Positions 1-7,989 are shown, numbered from the stretch's first letter. The stretch: DNA of 16,156 nt from Kiritimatiellia bacterium (GCA_007134175.1 SLLF01000178.1:1-16156); one strand, 5' to 3'. The notes: generated by a model not told the origin, from the letters alone. Numbers and translations: made by a program.

Positions 1-1
1 A

Positions 2-304
2 TTGGTGATGTCATTCTCCTTCCGCGCCGGGCTTGAGCGCGTCGGCGGCGGCGTGGCTGGTTTTGCCCGTCACGCCCTGTGGTGCGCGGTGCTGCTGCTG
101 GTCATTGCCCTGTGGGCGCCGGAATCGATCCGCCAACCGGTGGAGGAGTCCTCCTACATCGGTTCCCAAACGCTGGCACGGTTGTTACCCCGCTACAAAG
201 CACTTGTTGCCCGGCACCCGGAATGGCCGCTGCCGACGGTTCCACCCGACCCGATACCCACCGACGAGCCGGCACCGGCCGATCCCGAGGAATGGAACCC
301 CTAA
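2..304 (+). CDS. Small membrane-anchored hypothetical protein, possibly 5' partial
   Basis: I do not recognise this protein. The reading frame is open from the window edge, with in-frame TTG, GTG and ATG codons at 2, 5 and 8, so the true start may lie outside the window. As read it has about 100 residues: a short basic N-terminus, one hydrophobic segment at about residues 23-39 (rich in A, L, V, W) that looks like a single transmembrane helix or uncleaved signal, a middle part with a possible helix (around LARLLPRYKALVARHPEW), and a proline- and acid-rich tail ending in WNP. It stops 16 nt before dnaG, so it is probably co-transcribed with it. The hydrophobic segment and codon use suggest a real gene, but no function can be proposed. 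Confidence 0.5.
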   Translation: MVMSFSFRAGLERVGGGVAGFARHALWCAVLLLVIALWAPESIRQPVEESSYIGSQTLARLLPRYKALVARHPEWPLPTVPPDPIPTDEPAPADPEEWNP

Positions 305-320
305 GAACGTGAGATTGGAT

Positions 321-2150
321 ATGGCTTTTCCCGCACGCACGGATCAGATCGAGGAAATCCGCGTCCACAGCGACATCGTGGATGTGATTCAGCGCTACGT
401 CCCCCTTAAGAAGGCCGGTCGCCAGTTCAAGGCCTGCTGTCCGTTCCACAAGGAAAAGACCCCGTCGTTCCAGGTCAATCCGGACAAGCAGCTCTACTAC
501 TGTTTCGGCTGCGGTGCAGGCGGCGACGTGTTCAAGTTCGTGATGCAATATGAAAACGTCGAGTTTTTGGAAGCGGCACGCATTCTGGCTGACCGTGCCG
601 GCCTCCCATTTGAACCGCGTTCATCCGAAGGAGGAGGACCGGCGACGCCCCGCACCGACCTCTACCGCTTGCACGAGCAACTCGCCGCCTGGTACCACGC
701 GAACCTGAAAGAAGCGGCCGCGGCCGAAAAAGCGCGCCAGTACCTGGCGGAACGAGACCTGACGGCCGCCATAGAGCCGTTCCAGCTGGGCTACGCCCCC
801 CCACCGGCCCAAGCCCTGGAACACTGGGCCGATGAACAGCAGATCCCGCGGCCGTTGCTGGAACAGGCCGGTGTCCTGCTGCCCAGCGACCGCGGTGGCC
901 CTCCGTTCGACCGCTTCCGCGGACGCTTGATGTTCCCGATCCGTAATGAACAGGGGCGCATCGTTGGTTTCAGCGGACGCATTCTGGACGCTTCTTCCCC
1001 GGCCAAATACGTCAACAGCCCGGAAACCCCGTTATTTAAGAAGGGCCGGCTGCTTTACGGCCTGGACCGGGCACGGCAAACCATGACGGACACGCGCCAG
1101 GCATTGATCTGCGAAGGACAGATCGACGTCATTCGCTGCCAGTTGGCCGGACTGGAAAACGCGGTGGCACCGCAAGGGACGTCCCTGACGGAGGGGCACG
1201 CGGCCTTATTGAAACGCTACGCCGACGAAATCGTGCTGGTTTTCGATGCGGACCATGCCGGGCGCACCGCCGCGTTGCGGGCGGCGGAACCTTTGCTGGG
1301 CGAAAGTTTGACCGTGCGCGTTGTGACGCTGCCCATGGGGGAAGATCCGGACAGCTTGATCCGCGGCCAGGGGCGTGACGCGCTGGCCAGCTTACTGCAC
1401 GACGCCCCGGATCTGGTCACCTTTCAAGTAGCCGGCCTCAAGAAACAGGGCGAATTAGACCATGCGGCCGGACGCACCCGTGCGGTGCGCGCCATCCTGG
1501 AAACCATCCGCTACGCCCCCAGCGCGGTTCAACGCGAGGATTTCTGCCGTAGCGCCGCTATGCAAATCGGAGTCAGTGAAGAGGCCCTGCGCCGGGACAT
1601 GTGGCAACAGGAACGGCCGGCACCTAAACGCGCCATGCCCCCTCCCCCGCCACCGATGTCAACGCCGCACGACTTCCCGCCCCAGGAAACGAAATTGATC
1701 GAGCTGATGCTCGCGCACCCGGAGGTAATCGAGCTGGTGCATCAATACGTACCCCCACAGGCCATTACCCACCCGGCCTGCCGCACGCTTATGGAAGTCA
1801 TCATGACGGCACCCGACCCGCATGAATTAAATCTCGCAGCCCAATTAACACAGTACGATGATGCCATACAGCGCCTGGCCGCCCGCTTGCAAATGGAATC
1901 GCGACCGATCGCAGGCGATGAATTCACCTGCCTGCATGCCGCGCAGGATCTGGTTTTCAATCTACGCATCCGCCAGCTAGCCCGCCGCATTCAACAGTGT
2001 CGCGAGCATCTGACGGCGGCCACCGGCACGGCCGCCCGCGAACTGGAGAACGAGCGCGCCCAGCTATTCACCGTGAAGAAGCGCTTGGAAGCGCTTTGGA
2101 TCGAAAAAAAATGGGATCAGGCCGTGCCTATCCTGGAATGGGATGATTGA
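321..2150 (+). CDS. dnaG: DNA primase DnaG
   Basis: DnaG makes the RNA primers for DNA replication and works with the DnaB helicase. The 609-residue protein has the full architecture. The N-terminal CHC2 zinc finger has ligands C40, H43, C61 and C64. A primase core follows, then a Toprim catalytic domain with E265 (EGQID) and the metal-binding D309 and D311 (FDADHAG), plus D342/D344 (EDPD); E265, D309 and D311 carry the same numbers as in E. coli DnaG. A run of prolines (about 440-446) links to a helical C-terminal domain (about 456-609) that should bind the helicase. The usual EGYMDVI motif reads EGQIDVI here. The ATG at 321 was chosen because homology begins at once (RTDQIEEIRVHSDIVDVI). 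The frame stays open upstream to 33, but that part overlaps the preceding gene and is not primase-like. rpoD, a common dnaG neighbour, is not downstream. Confidence 0.97.
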   Translation: MAFPARTDQIEEIRVHSDIVDVIQRYVPLKKAGRQFKACCPFHKEKTPSFQVNPDKQLYYCFGCGAGGDVFKFVMQYENVEFLEAARILADRAGLPFEPRSSEGGGPATPRTDLYRLHEQLAAWYHANLKEAAAAEKARQYLAERDLTAAIEPFQLGYAPPPAQALEHWADEQQIPRPLLEQAGVLLPSDRGGPPFDRFRGRLMFPIRNEQGRIVGFSGRILDASSPAKYVNSPETPLFKKGRLLYGLDRARQTMTDTRQALICEGQIDVIRCQLAGLENAVAPQGTSLTEGHAALLKRYADEIVLVFDADHAGRTAALRAAEPLLGESLTVRVVTLPMGEDPDSLIRGQGRDALASLLHDAPDLVTFQVAGLKKQGELDHAAGRTRAVRAILETIRYAPSAVQREDFCRSAAMQIGVSEEALRRDMWQQERPAPKRAMPPPPPPMSTPHDFPPQETKLIELMLAHPEVIELVHQYVPPQAITHPACRTLMEVIMTAPDPHELNLAAQLTQYDDAIQRLAARLQMESRPIAGDEFTCLHAAQDLVFNLRIRQLARRIQQCREHLTAATGTAARELENERAQLFTVKKRLEALWIEKKWDQAVPILEWDD

Positions 2151-2156
2151 TACCGC

Positions 2157-2185
2157 TTGCCCTGGAATCGGACGGAAACTATAGT
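2157..2185 (+). promoter_or_regulatory. Predicted sigma70-type promoter of the sugar-phosphate cassette
   Basis: A TTGCCC box (2157-2162, four of six matches to TTGACA) is followed after exactly 17 nt by TATAGT (2180-2185, five of six matches to TATAAT). It lies in the 114-nt gap between dnaG and the PHP gene, and transcription would start near 2192, leaving a leader of roughly 70 nt. The placement fits an independent promoter for the four-gene cassette. Box matches in one gap are weak evidence alone. Confidence 0.5.
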
Positions 2186-2249
2186 GCCTGCTACAACGTC
2201 CACCGTCCTAACCAATGGCCGCTGGATCCATAACCCGCACAACCCCGAC

Positions 2250-2254
2250 AGGAG
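2250..2254 (+). promoter_or_regulatory. Ribosome binding site deciding the PHP gene start
   Basis: An AGGAG sequence lies 7 nt before a GTG at 2262 and 10 nt before an ATG at 2265. It sets the PHP gene start at one of these adjacent codons rather than at the open-frame extension back to 2157, which overlaps the predicted promoter. Confidence 0.7.
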
Positions 2255-2264
2255 TTTAATCGTG

Positions 2265-3581
2265 ATGGAGTCTGAACTGGACCACCAGCTAGATCATGTT
2301 GATGCCGATCGCAGGGAACAGGCCCTTGACGCCTGGCTCGCGGCCCGTCCGGCTGGCGAGGATTGGCCCCGAAGCGAGGCGGTCAATCTCCACCTGCACA
2401 CCTTCTTTTCCTTCAACGGTGAGAACTGTTCGCCAACCCGGTTGGCCGTGCGGGCGCGGACGGCAGGACTGGCCGTGGCGGGCATCGTGGATTTCGACGT
2501 ACTCGACGCGGTGGAGGAGTTCCAGGCTGCGGCGAGGCGCCTGCGGCTACGCGCCTGCACCGGCATCGAAACACGCGTTTACGTACCCGAGTTAGCCGAC
2601 CGCGTGATCAACTCGCCGGGGGAGCCCGGTATCGCCTATCACATGGGGATCGGCATACCGCGTCGCCGACTCGCCCCGCCGGCCGCATCCTTTCTGGCCG
2701 GGTTGAAGGAAACGGCGGAGCGGCGTAACCGGGATCTGCTGCAACGGGTCAATGCCTTCCTGCAGCCGGTGACGCTGGACTACGACCGCGATGTTTTGCC
2801 CCTGACGCCAAACGGCAATGCCACCGAACGCCATTTGTGCAGCGCGTACGCGCACCAGGCGGCAACGACCTTCCCCGCGCAGGAAGCCTTGGCGGCGTAT
2901 TGGAGTGAAAAACTGGCTACGGCCATCCCGGTCGAGCAGTGTCCGGCAACTCCGGCCCTGCTCGATCTAATCCGGGCAAAAACAATGAAGCGGGGAGGCG
3001 TTGGCTACGTGCCGCCCGACGCTACGGCATTCCCGCGGCTGCAGGATATGAACGCGTTTGTGCGGGCGGCCGGCGGCATTCCCTGCGTGGCCTGGCTGGA
3101 CGGTTGCTCCACTGGCGAGCAGGCCATGGAGGAGTGGCTGGATGTCGCCATGGGCAGTGGCGTGCGCGCCTTGAACATCATTCCCGATCGAAACTATACA
3201 CCCGGAGTCGAGGACGAGAAAGTCGCCCACCTGCGCGCGGTCATCGCGCTGGCGGAACGGCGACAGCTATTGCTTGCGGTCGGCACGGAAATGAACGCGC
3301 CCGGCCAGAAATTCGTCGATGATTTCGCTTCGCGTGAGCTGTCCCCATACCGTGCGCTATTTTTACGGCACGCGCACATACTTTATGCGCACACCATGCA
3401 GGAGCGCTATTGGCAACGCGGATTCCAGAGCAATTGGGCACAAGCAACCTACCCGGATATCGGTGCCAGGATGGACTTCTTCGCGGCACTGGGCGAGGCC
3501 GTTCAGCCGGAACCGGATGAAGACCGGTTTCGTGCAGCGTTTGCCGAGGCGTCCCGTTACCGCCCTGGGAATAATCACTAG
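2265..3581 (+). CDS. Divergent PHP-domain protein (putative metal-dependent phosphoesterase)
   Basis: The 438-residue protein has the N-terminal signature of the PHP (polymerase and histidinol phosphatase) fold: H43-L-H45 in NLHLHTFFSFNGE, then GIVDFD (74-78) where canonical members have TDHD, then E102 in TGIETRVY. H126 (AYHMGIG), the ERHLCSAYAH segment (188-197) and GTEMN (340-344) probably match later motifs, but GTEMN replaces the usual G-S-D-x-H, so several metal ligands appear substituted. PHP enzymes typically hydrolyse phosphoesters in a TIM-like barrel with two or three metals. Canonical histidinol phosphatases are only about 270 residues long. It is the first gene of a cassette with two sugar-alcohol-phosphate dehydrogenases, 13 nt upstream of the second gene, so a phosphorylated sugar substrate is plausible; this is inference. 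It could also be a non-catalytic relative. An AGGAG at 2250 supports starting at 2265 or the adjacent GTG at 2262. Confidence 0.8.
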   Translation: MESELDHQLDHVDADRREQALDAWLAARPAGEDWPRSEAVNLHLHTFFSFNGENCSPTRLAVRARTAGLAVAGIVDFDVLDAVEEFQAAARRLRLRACTGIETRVYVPELADRVINSPGEPGIAYHMGIGIPRRRLAPPAASFLAGLKETAERRNRDLLQRVNAFLQPVTLDYDRDVLPLTPNGNATERHLCSAYAHQAATTFPAQEALAAYWSEKLATAIPVEQCPATPALLDLIRAKTMKRGGVGYVPPDATAFPRLQDMNAFVRAAGGIPCVAWLDGCSTGEQAMEEWLDVAMGSGVRALNIIPDRNYTPGVEDEKVAHLRAVIALAERRQLLLAVGTEMNAPGQKFVDDFASRELSPYRALFLRHAHILYAHTMQERYWQRGFQSNWAQATYPDIGARMDFFAALGEAVQPEPDEDRFRAAFAEASRYRPGNNH

Positions 3582-3594
3582 AAAGGATACACTC

Positions 3595-5172
3595 ATGACC
3601 ACAGAACTGCCTGACACACAGCGCGCCATCCAACTAACAGGACCAGACACCCTGGAACTGAACCGAGCCAAGCCCGTACCGCAACCGGGACCGCATCAAA
3701 TTCTAGCCAGGGTCGAAGTAACGGGTCTCTGTTTCTCGGACTTGAAACTGCTGAAACAATTTGACGGCCATGTGCGCAAATCCGCTGTGACAGCGGTTCT
3801 CGATGACACCACCCTGCAATCAATTCCAAGTTACGTGCCGGGCCCAAAACCGACGGTGCCCGGTCACGAAACAGTCGTTCGCGTGGTCGCCGTCGGTTCC
3901 GCGGTAGAAACAGTGACCGCCGGTGATCGTCGCTTGGTACAAGCGGACTACCGCTGGTTGAAGACGGCACAGTCCAATGCCGCGTTCGGATACAATTTCG
4001 AGGGCGGGCTGCAAGAATACGTTTGCTTCGATGAACGCGTGATACTGGACCCAAACGGTGATTCGACCCTGTTGCCTGCGCCCGATGACCTGCCGGCATC
4101 GGCCGTTGCGTTATCGGAACCGTGGGCGTGCGTGGAGGACTCCTACGTGGCGCGGGAACGCTGCGAACCGCTGGCGGGCGGGCGAAGTTTGGCAGTGGAT
4201 TGCCGCGATTTCGATCCAGCCCAACTGAACACGATTCCGGACGAATCATTGGATGATCTCGTCTTTAGAGGCGCCAATGCCGATCTACTGGAGCGGCTGT
4301 TTCCCAAAATGGCCAAGCATGGCGTCGTGAACATTGTACAGCGCGGTGAGCGTTTTGGACGGACGGTGGAGACGCCGGTCGGACGCCTCCACTACGGCGG
4401 GGTACGAATCTCCGGCACCACGGGGGACGACCCGGCTGACGGCTACCGCCGCATCCCGGTCACCGGCGAAATCCGGGCGGGCGACAAGATCGACGTGGTC
4501 GGGGCCGCCGGCCCGATGGGGACGATGCACGTGATCCGCAACTTGTGCCAGGGCGTGGCCGGCGTCGCGGTCTGGGGCGGCGATATGAGCACGGAGCGAC
4601 TGGCCCAATTGGCGAAATTGGCCGATCCGCTCGCTGCCGCCAACCAAGTGCAATTCCACACCTATCACGCCAAGGATAATCCCCCGCAGGAACCGTTCAA
4701 CTATATCGCGCTGATGGTCCCTGCTCCGGCCCTAGTGGCGGCGGCCGTCGCCCGGGCTGCGCCCGGCGCGATCATCAACATCTTTGCCGGCATTCCGGCT
4801 CATGTCACCCATCCGGTTGATCTCGATACCTACATCGACCGGAACCTTTACTTCATTGGCACCAGCGGCAGCACCATTGAAGATATGCGCATCGTGCTGC
4901 AGAAGGTGACTGACCGCCGTCTGGACACCAACCTATCGGTCGCTGCCGTCAGCGGGCTGGACGGCGCGGTGGACGGCATCCGTGCGGTGGAACACCAGGC
5001 GATTCCGGGCAAGATCATCGTGTATCCGGCTTGCGCCGGCTTGCCGCTGACACCACTGGCTCAGCTCGCGACCACCTACCCTGCAGTGGGAGCCGAACTT
5101 AACAATGGCGCCTGGACCGCTGCGGCCGAAGCGGCTCTGTTGGCGCAGTTCAACCCAGGGACAGGAGCCTGA
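3595..5172 (+). CDS. SorE-type zinc-dependent sugar-phosphate dehydrogenase with a long insertion
   Basis: This is a medium-chain zinc dehydrogenase of 525 residues, closest in pattern to L-sorbose-1-phosphate reductase (SorE), which reduces L-sorbose 1-phosphate to D-glucitol 6-phosphate. The GroES-like catalytic domain has likely zinc ligands C46 (GLCFSD), H91-E92 (VPGHE) and E175 (SEPWA). The nucleotide-binding motif is VVGAAGPMG (301-309). The C-terminal part has FAG (397-399), GTSGSTIEDM (422-431), IPGKIIVYP (470-478) and LPLTPL (483-488), which recall SorE. SorE proteins are around 410 residues; the excess lies at about 190-290, between the catalytic domain and the dinucleotide motif, and part of it resembles the protein's own second Rossmann half. 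The ATG at 3595 follows an AAAGGA sequence 7 nt upstream. The next gene begins after 1 nt, so the two are probably translationally coupled. Exact substrate is unproven. Confidence 0.85.
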   Translation: MTTELPDTQRAIQLTGPDTLELNRAKPVPQPGPHQILARVEVTGLCFSDLKLLKQFDGHVRKSAVTAVLDDTTLQSIPSYVPGPKPTVPGHETVVRVVAVGSAVETVTAGDRRLVQADYRWLKTAQSNAAFGYNFEGGLQEYVCFDERVILDPNGDSTLLPAPDDLPASAVALSEPWACVEDSYVARERCEPLAGGRSLAVDCRDFDPAQLNTIPDESLDDLVFRGANADLLERLFPKMAKHGVVNIVQRGERFGRTVETPVGRLHYGGVRISGTTGDDPADGYRRIPVTGEIRAGDKIDVVGAAGPMGTMHVIRNLCQGVAGVAVWGGDMSTERLAQLAKLADPLAAANQVQFHTYHAKDNPPQEPFNYIALMVPAPALVAAAVARAAPGAIINIFAGIPAHVTHPVDLDTYIDRNLYFIGTSGSTIEDMRIVLQKVTDRRLDTNLSVAAVSGLDGAVDGIRAVEHQAIPGKIIVYPACAGLPLTPLAQLATTYPAVGAELNNGAWTAAAEAALLAQFNPGTGA

Positions 5173-5173
5173 C

Positions 5174-5986
5174 ATGAAAATATGTCTACGCGACAAGGTG
5201 GCGGTTATTACCGGTGCGGCTCAAGGGTTAGGCGCTGCGTTGGCGCAGCGCCTTGCCGAGGAAGGATGCCGGCTGGCGCTGTTCGACCTTAAGGCCGATG
5301 CCGTGGAAGCAACGGCCAGTGAACTGCAGGCGTCCACCGGCGGCCACGCCCTGGCGGTAGCAGGCGATGTGACACAGGAAAGCGCGGTACAGGAGCTTTT
5401 CGCCCAGGCACAAGCCACCTATGGCCAAGTCGACCTCGTTGTGGCCAATGCCGCCATTCTGATAGCTGAACCGATCGAAGCAGCCGATGCAGTCAAATGG
5501 AAAGCGGTACTCGACGTCAACTTGTACGGACAGTTCCTGACCTTCAAGCACGCGTGTGCGGTGATGAAAAAGCAGCAGTCCGGCGTCATTGTCCAGATCA
5601 ACTCTAAATCGGGGAAAAAGGGCAGCGCGGCCAATTCGGCTTATGCGGCCAGCAAGTTCGGAGGGATCGGGCTGGTGCAAAGTGTCGCGCTGGAAATGGC
5701 GCCCTACGGGGTACGGGTCAATGCCGTCTGTCCCGGCAACCTGCTCGATTCGCCCCTCTGGACCGATCCGGACAGGGGACTGTTCATACAATACCTGAGG
5801 GCCGGTAAAGTCCCGGGGGCCACGCAATTGAGCGATGTCCACCAGCATTATGTAAATCAGGTCCCGCTGCGCCGGGGCTGCACGTACCGGGACATCGGCA
5901 ATGTCGTTGTCTTTCTGGCGTCCGATCACGCTTCCTACATGACCGGCCAAGCCATCAACGTTACCGGCGGCCAGGAGATGCGCTGA
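5174..5986 (+). CDS. srlD: SDR-family sorbitol-6-phosphate 2-dehydrogenase-like protein
   Basis: The 270-residue protein is a classical short-chain dehydrogenase. It has the cofactor motif TGAAQGLG (13-20), NAA (92-94), N116 and the catalytic triad S144, Y157 and K161. Stretches such as QINSKSGKKGS (141-151), AASKFGGIGL, GNLLDSPLW (188-196), VPLRRGC and the end TGQAINVTGGQEMR match the distinctive pattern of SrlD, which oxidises D-glucitol (sorbitol) 6-phosphate to fructose 6-phosphate with NAD+. The ATG at 5174 lies 6 nt after AGGAG (5163-5167), which sits inside the end of the preceding gene. With the SorE-like gene just upstream, the pair could interconvert a 1-phosphorylated ketose and fructose 6-phosphate through a hexitol phosphate. 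No sugar PTS genes are present, so the source of the phosphorylated sugar is unknown. Confidence 0.88.
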   Translation: MKICLRDKVAVITGAAQGLGAALAQRLAEEGCRLALFDLKADAVEATASELQASTGGHALAVAGDVTQESAVQELFAQAQATYGQVDLVVANAAILIAEPIEAADAVKWKAVLDVNLYGQFLTFKHACAVMKKQQSGVIVQINSKSGKKGSAANSAYAASKFGGIGLVQSVALEMAPYGVRVNAVCPGNLLDSPLWTDPDRGLFIQYLRAGKVPGATQLSDVHQHYVNQVPLRRGCTYRDIGNVVVFLASDHASYMTGQAINVTGGQEMR

Positions 5987-5997
5987 AATCGTGCGCC

Positions 5998-7950
5998 ATG
6001 ATAGGCCACCACCGCAAGCGATACGCTGGAGCGGGCGCGACGGTCTGCCTATGGTTGACCGCGTGGTGTGTATTGCGCTCGACCGGAACCGCTTCCCCTC
6101 CAACAGCCGATGAGCAGCGATGGTGGTCGTTCCCGGCAGGGGACACTTGGCTCATTGCGCAAACCTCGGAGCCGATCGGACCGGTATTCAAACGGCAGCA
6201 AGTGATCCAGGGCGAGGAAAACCCGCCCGCTTGGGTTTTTCGGCCATGGTGGACACGGCGCGATTACCAGAGTGCAGCGGAAATTGATGAAGCGATGGGA
6301 AAGATGACGCGTGCGGGGATCACGCCTGGGGCTTGGGGCTTGACACAATGGGACCACGAAGCAACAGAGCCTATGCTGGACCCGGATCGTTTCCCGTGGC
6401 CACGTTCCTGGGTGCAACAGATGCACGGGCGCGAACTGCATCTAATCGCCGATAGCCCTGGGGCTGTGACGCAGGACCAGGCAACGGCGTTGGATCCGGA
6501 GGCCGCCGGCCACCAGCCCTTGTGGGCGCTTAACATCAGCGCCATTCGCAGCCGTGCCGCAACCGAGCCATTGCCGTTAGACTGGCAAGGGTTGCAGCAA
6601 GGCCTGCAGGCGGGGCTGACCGCCGCCCGCCAAGGCGCGCCCTATTGGGTGCCCGCCCCGGCCGGCTTTACCGGTATCGCACCAAGGGAGGTTCTGGTTC
6701 GTTGGATTCAACTGGCCACCTTCGCTCCGCTGATGTGTTTACAGAGCGATGCGGCCAATGAACCGTGGCGCTACGATGACGAAACGGTGGCGATCGCCAG
6801 GTACTATTTCGAACTACGGACACGTCTACACAGGCCGTTGACGTATTGGGGCGGCCAGGCGTTGCGGGACGGCACGCCCATGGCTTGCCCCATGGAGATG
6901 GCGTTCCCCGACGACGCGCACGCCCGTGCAGCGGACGACCAGTACCTGCTCGGCCCGGACCTGATCGTCGCCCCGCTCCTACAGCCCGAACATCACCGCA
7001 ACGTCTATTTGCCGGCCGGAGACTGGACCGACTTGTGGTCCGGTGAAACCCATACGGGACCGGCGCATGTCTGGGTTGAGATGGAACCCTATCAGATTCC
7101 TTTATTCGTCTATACCGAGGTCCACCCCTTTTACGAGGATCTGCTGCCGCCGTTCCCCTCAAAAGAACCGCCGCCGATTGAGATCATACCGACTGGACAG
7201 CTCGATGCGCACGGCTTACCGGCAATGTACCGCGTCATGGTTCTTCCCGGCCAAGTCGAAACCTTTTCCTTTCTGGTAACCAACCATCGCGACGAACCCG
7301 AACCACTTCGCATCCGGCTAGCTCCCTTGGCCGGCATTGCGGTCGACCCGTCGCAGATGATTCGGTTTGTCATTGAACCGGGGGAAACGCGATCGCTTGA
7401 ATTTGACACCCGCATTTTCGGACCACTGGAAGCAGGCACTTATCCTCTACGGCTGGAAGTCATAGACAACGAAGGCAACGTACCGGCCCCTACGGTACAT
7501 CTCGTGCGACCGCCCGTCTGGCGTCTGCTGGGCCCCTTCGCGCGCTCGGCGGATCCTCAACCGTCCCGTGAGAAGCAGGTGTCGTTCGTGCGGGCGACCG
7601 ACGCAATCGGCCCACGCGAGTGGCAAACGCTACCGCAGGAAAACACGCAACCATCCGGCCGTCTCGATTTGGGTCCCGCCGCGCATATGGAACCGGGCGA
7701 AGTCGTATACCTGCACACCACCCTGTTCGCCCGCTGGCCGCAACGCGTTCGTTTCATCGTCGGTCACACCGATAGCATGACGCTCTGGCTTAACCAGCGC
7801 GAACGCCACCGGGCGACAACAGCCCGCAATGCCGAACGGGACGGGGACACGATCGAAGCCGTGCTCAACACCGGTTTGAATCACCTGTTGATCCGCCTCG
7901 AACGACAACGTGCGCCGGTGGCCTTCTATTTCCGGGTACAGCAGTACTGA
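5998..7950 (+). CDS. Secreted degenerate GH31-like protein with NEW3-like and C-terminal beta domains
   Basis: The 650-residue protein starts with a signal peptide-like region (basic start, hydrophobic 12-26, possible cleavage near residue 32). Residues about 76-365 follow glycoside hydrolase family 31 (alpha-glucosidase/alpha-xylosidase): PPAWVFRPWWTRRDYQSAAE, DRFPWPRSWVQQMHGRELHL, then VRWIQLATFAPLM (234-246), EPWRYDDETV (255-264), FPDDAHARAADDQYLLGPDL (303-322) and YLPAGDWTDLWSGE (337-350). The usual nucleophile motif (W-x-D-M-N-E) is not visible, and the acid/base WGxDxGGF reads WVPAPAGF (217-224). The usual N-terminal beta-sandwich is also missing. A NEW3-like beta domain (about 405-495) and a final beta domain (about 507-650, starting VWRLLGPF) follow. 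It lies 11 nt after srlD, with no clear ribosome binding site. It may bind carbohydrate rather than cleave it. The GH31 assignment is firm by pattern; loss of activity is inference. Confidence 0.75.
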   Translation: MIGHHRKRYAGAGATVCLWLTAWCVLRSTGTASPPTADEQRWWSFPAGDTWLIAQTSEPIGPVFKRQQVIQGEENPPAWVFRPWWTRRDYQSAAEIDEAMGKMTRAGITPGAWGLTQWDHEATEPMLDPDRFPWPRSWVQQMHGRELHLIADSPGAVTQDQATALDPEAAGHQPLWALNISAIRSRAATEPLPLDWQGLQQGLQAGLTAARQGAPYWVPAPAGFTGIAPREVLVRWIQLATFAPLMCLQSDAANEPWRYDDETVAIARYYFELRTRLHRPLTYWGGQALRDGTPMACPMEMAFPDDAHARAADDQYLLGPDLIVAPLLQPEHHRNVYLPAGDWTDLWSGETHTGPAHVWVEMEPYQIPLFVYTEVHPFYEDLLPPFPSKEPPPIEIIPTGQLDAHGLPAMYRVMVLPGQVETFSFLVTNHRDEPEPLRIRLAPLAGIAVDPSQMIRFVIEPGETRSLEFDTRIFGPLEAGTYPLRLEVIDNEGNVPAPTVHLVRPPVWRLLGPFARSADPQPSREKQVSFVRATDAIGPREWQTLPQENTQPSGRLDLGPAAHMEPGEVVYLHTTLFARWPQRVRFIVGHTDSMTLWLNQRERHRATTARNAERDGDTIEAVLNTGLNHLLIRLERQRAPVAFYFRVQQY

Positions 7951-7962
7951 TGGACGCAGGTG

Positions 7963-7989
7963 TTGACAGCCTGCACACATACGTATAGT
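7963..7989 (+). promoter_or_regulatory. Predicted sigma70-type promoter for tRNA-Val and probably thrS-infC
   Basis: A perfect TTGACA (7963-7968) is followed by TATAGT (7984-7989, five of six matches) with a 15-nt spacer, shorter than the preferred 17. It is 42 nt upstream of the tRNA-Val 5' end, in the gap after the GH31-like gene. No other clear promoter is visible before thrS, so the thrS-infC transcript may also start here with the tRNA in its leader. Confidence 0.6.

Noticed and set aside
33..320. N-terminal extension of DnaG by 96 residues
   Set aside because: The open frame overlaps the upstream gene in another phase and reads as arginine/proline-rich shadow sequence; primase homology starts right after ATG 321.
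2157..2264. Earlier start for the PHP protein
   Set aside because: The extension covers the predicted promoter and has no binding site, while AGGAG at 2250 points to 2262 or 2265.
3319..3594. Upstream extension of the SorE-like gene
   Set aside because: It overlaps the end of the PHP gene in another frame; the dehydrogenase fold begins after ATG 3595, which has its own AAAGGA.
3593..4249. Minus-strand open frame of about 218 residues opposite the SorE-like gene
   Set aside because: Arginine- and proline-rich composition with no domain, antisense to a clearly coding region.
5228..6103. Long open frame on the minus strand opposite srlD
   Set aside because: It is antisense to a gene with a complete SDR motif set, and shows no recognisable domain; GC-rich DNA often yields such frames.
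7956..7974. Small hairpin (GCAGG/CCTGC) as terminator of the GH31-like gene
   Set aside because: The stem is only 5 bp, no T-run follows, and the loop contains the TTGACA box of the tRNA promoter.
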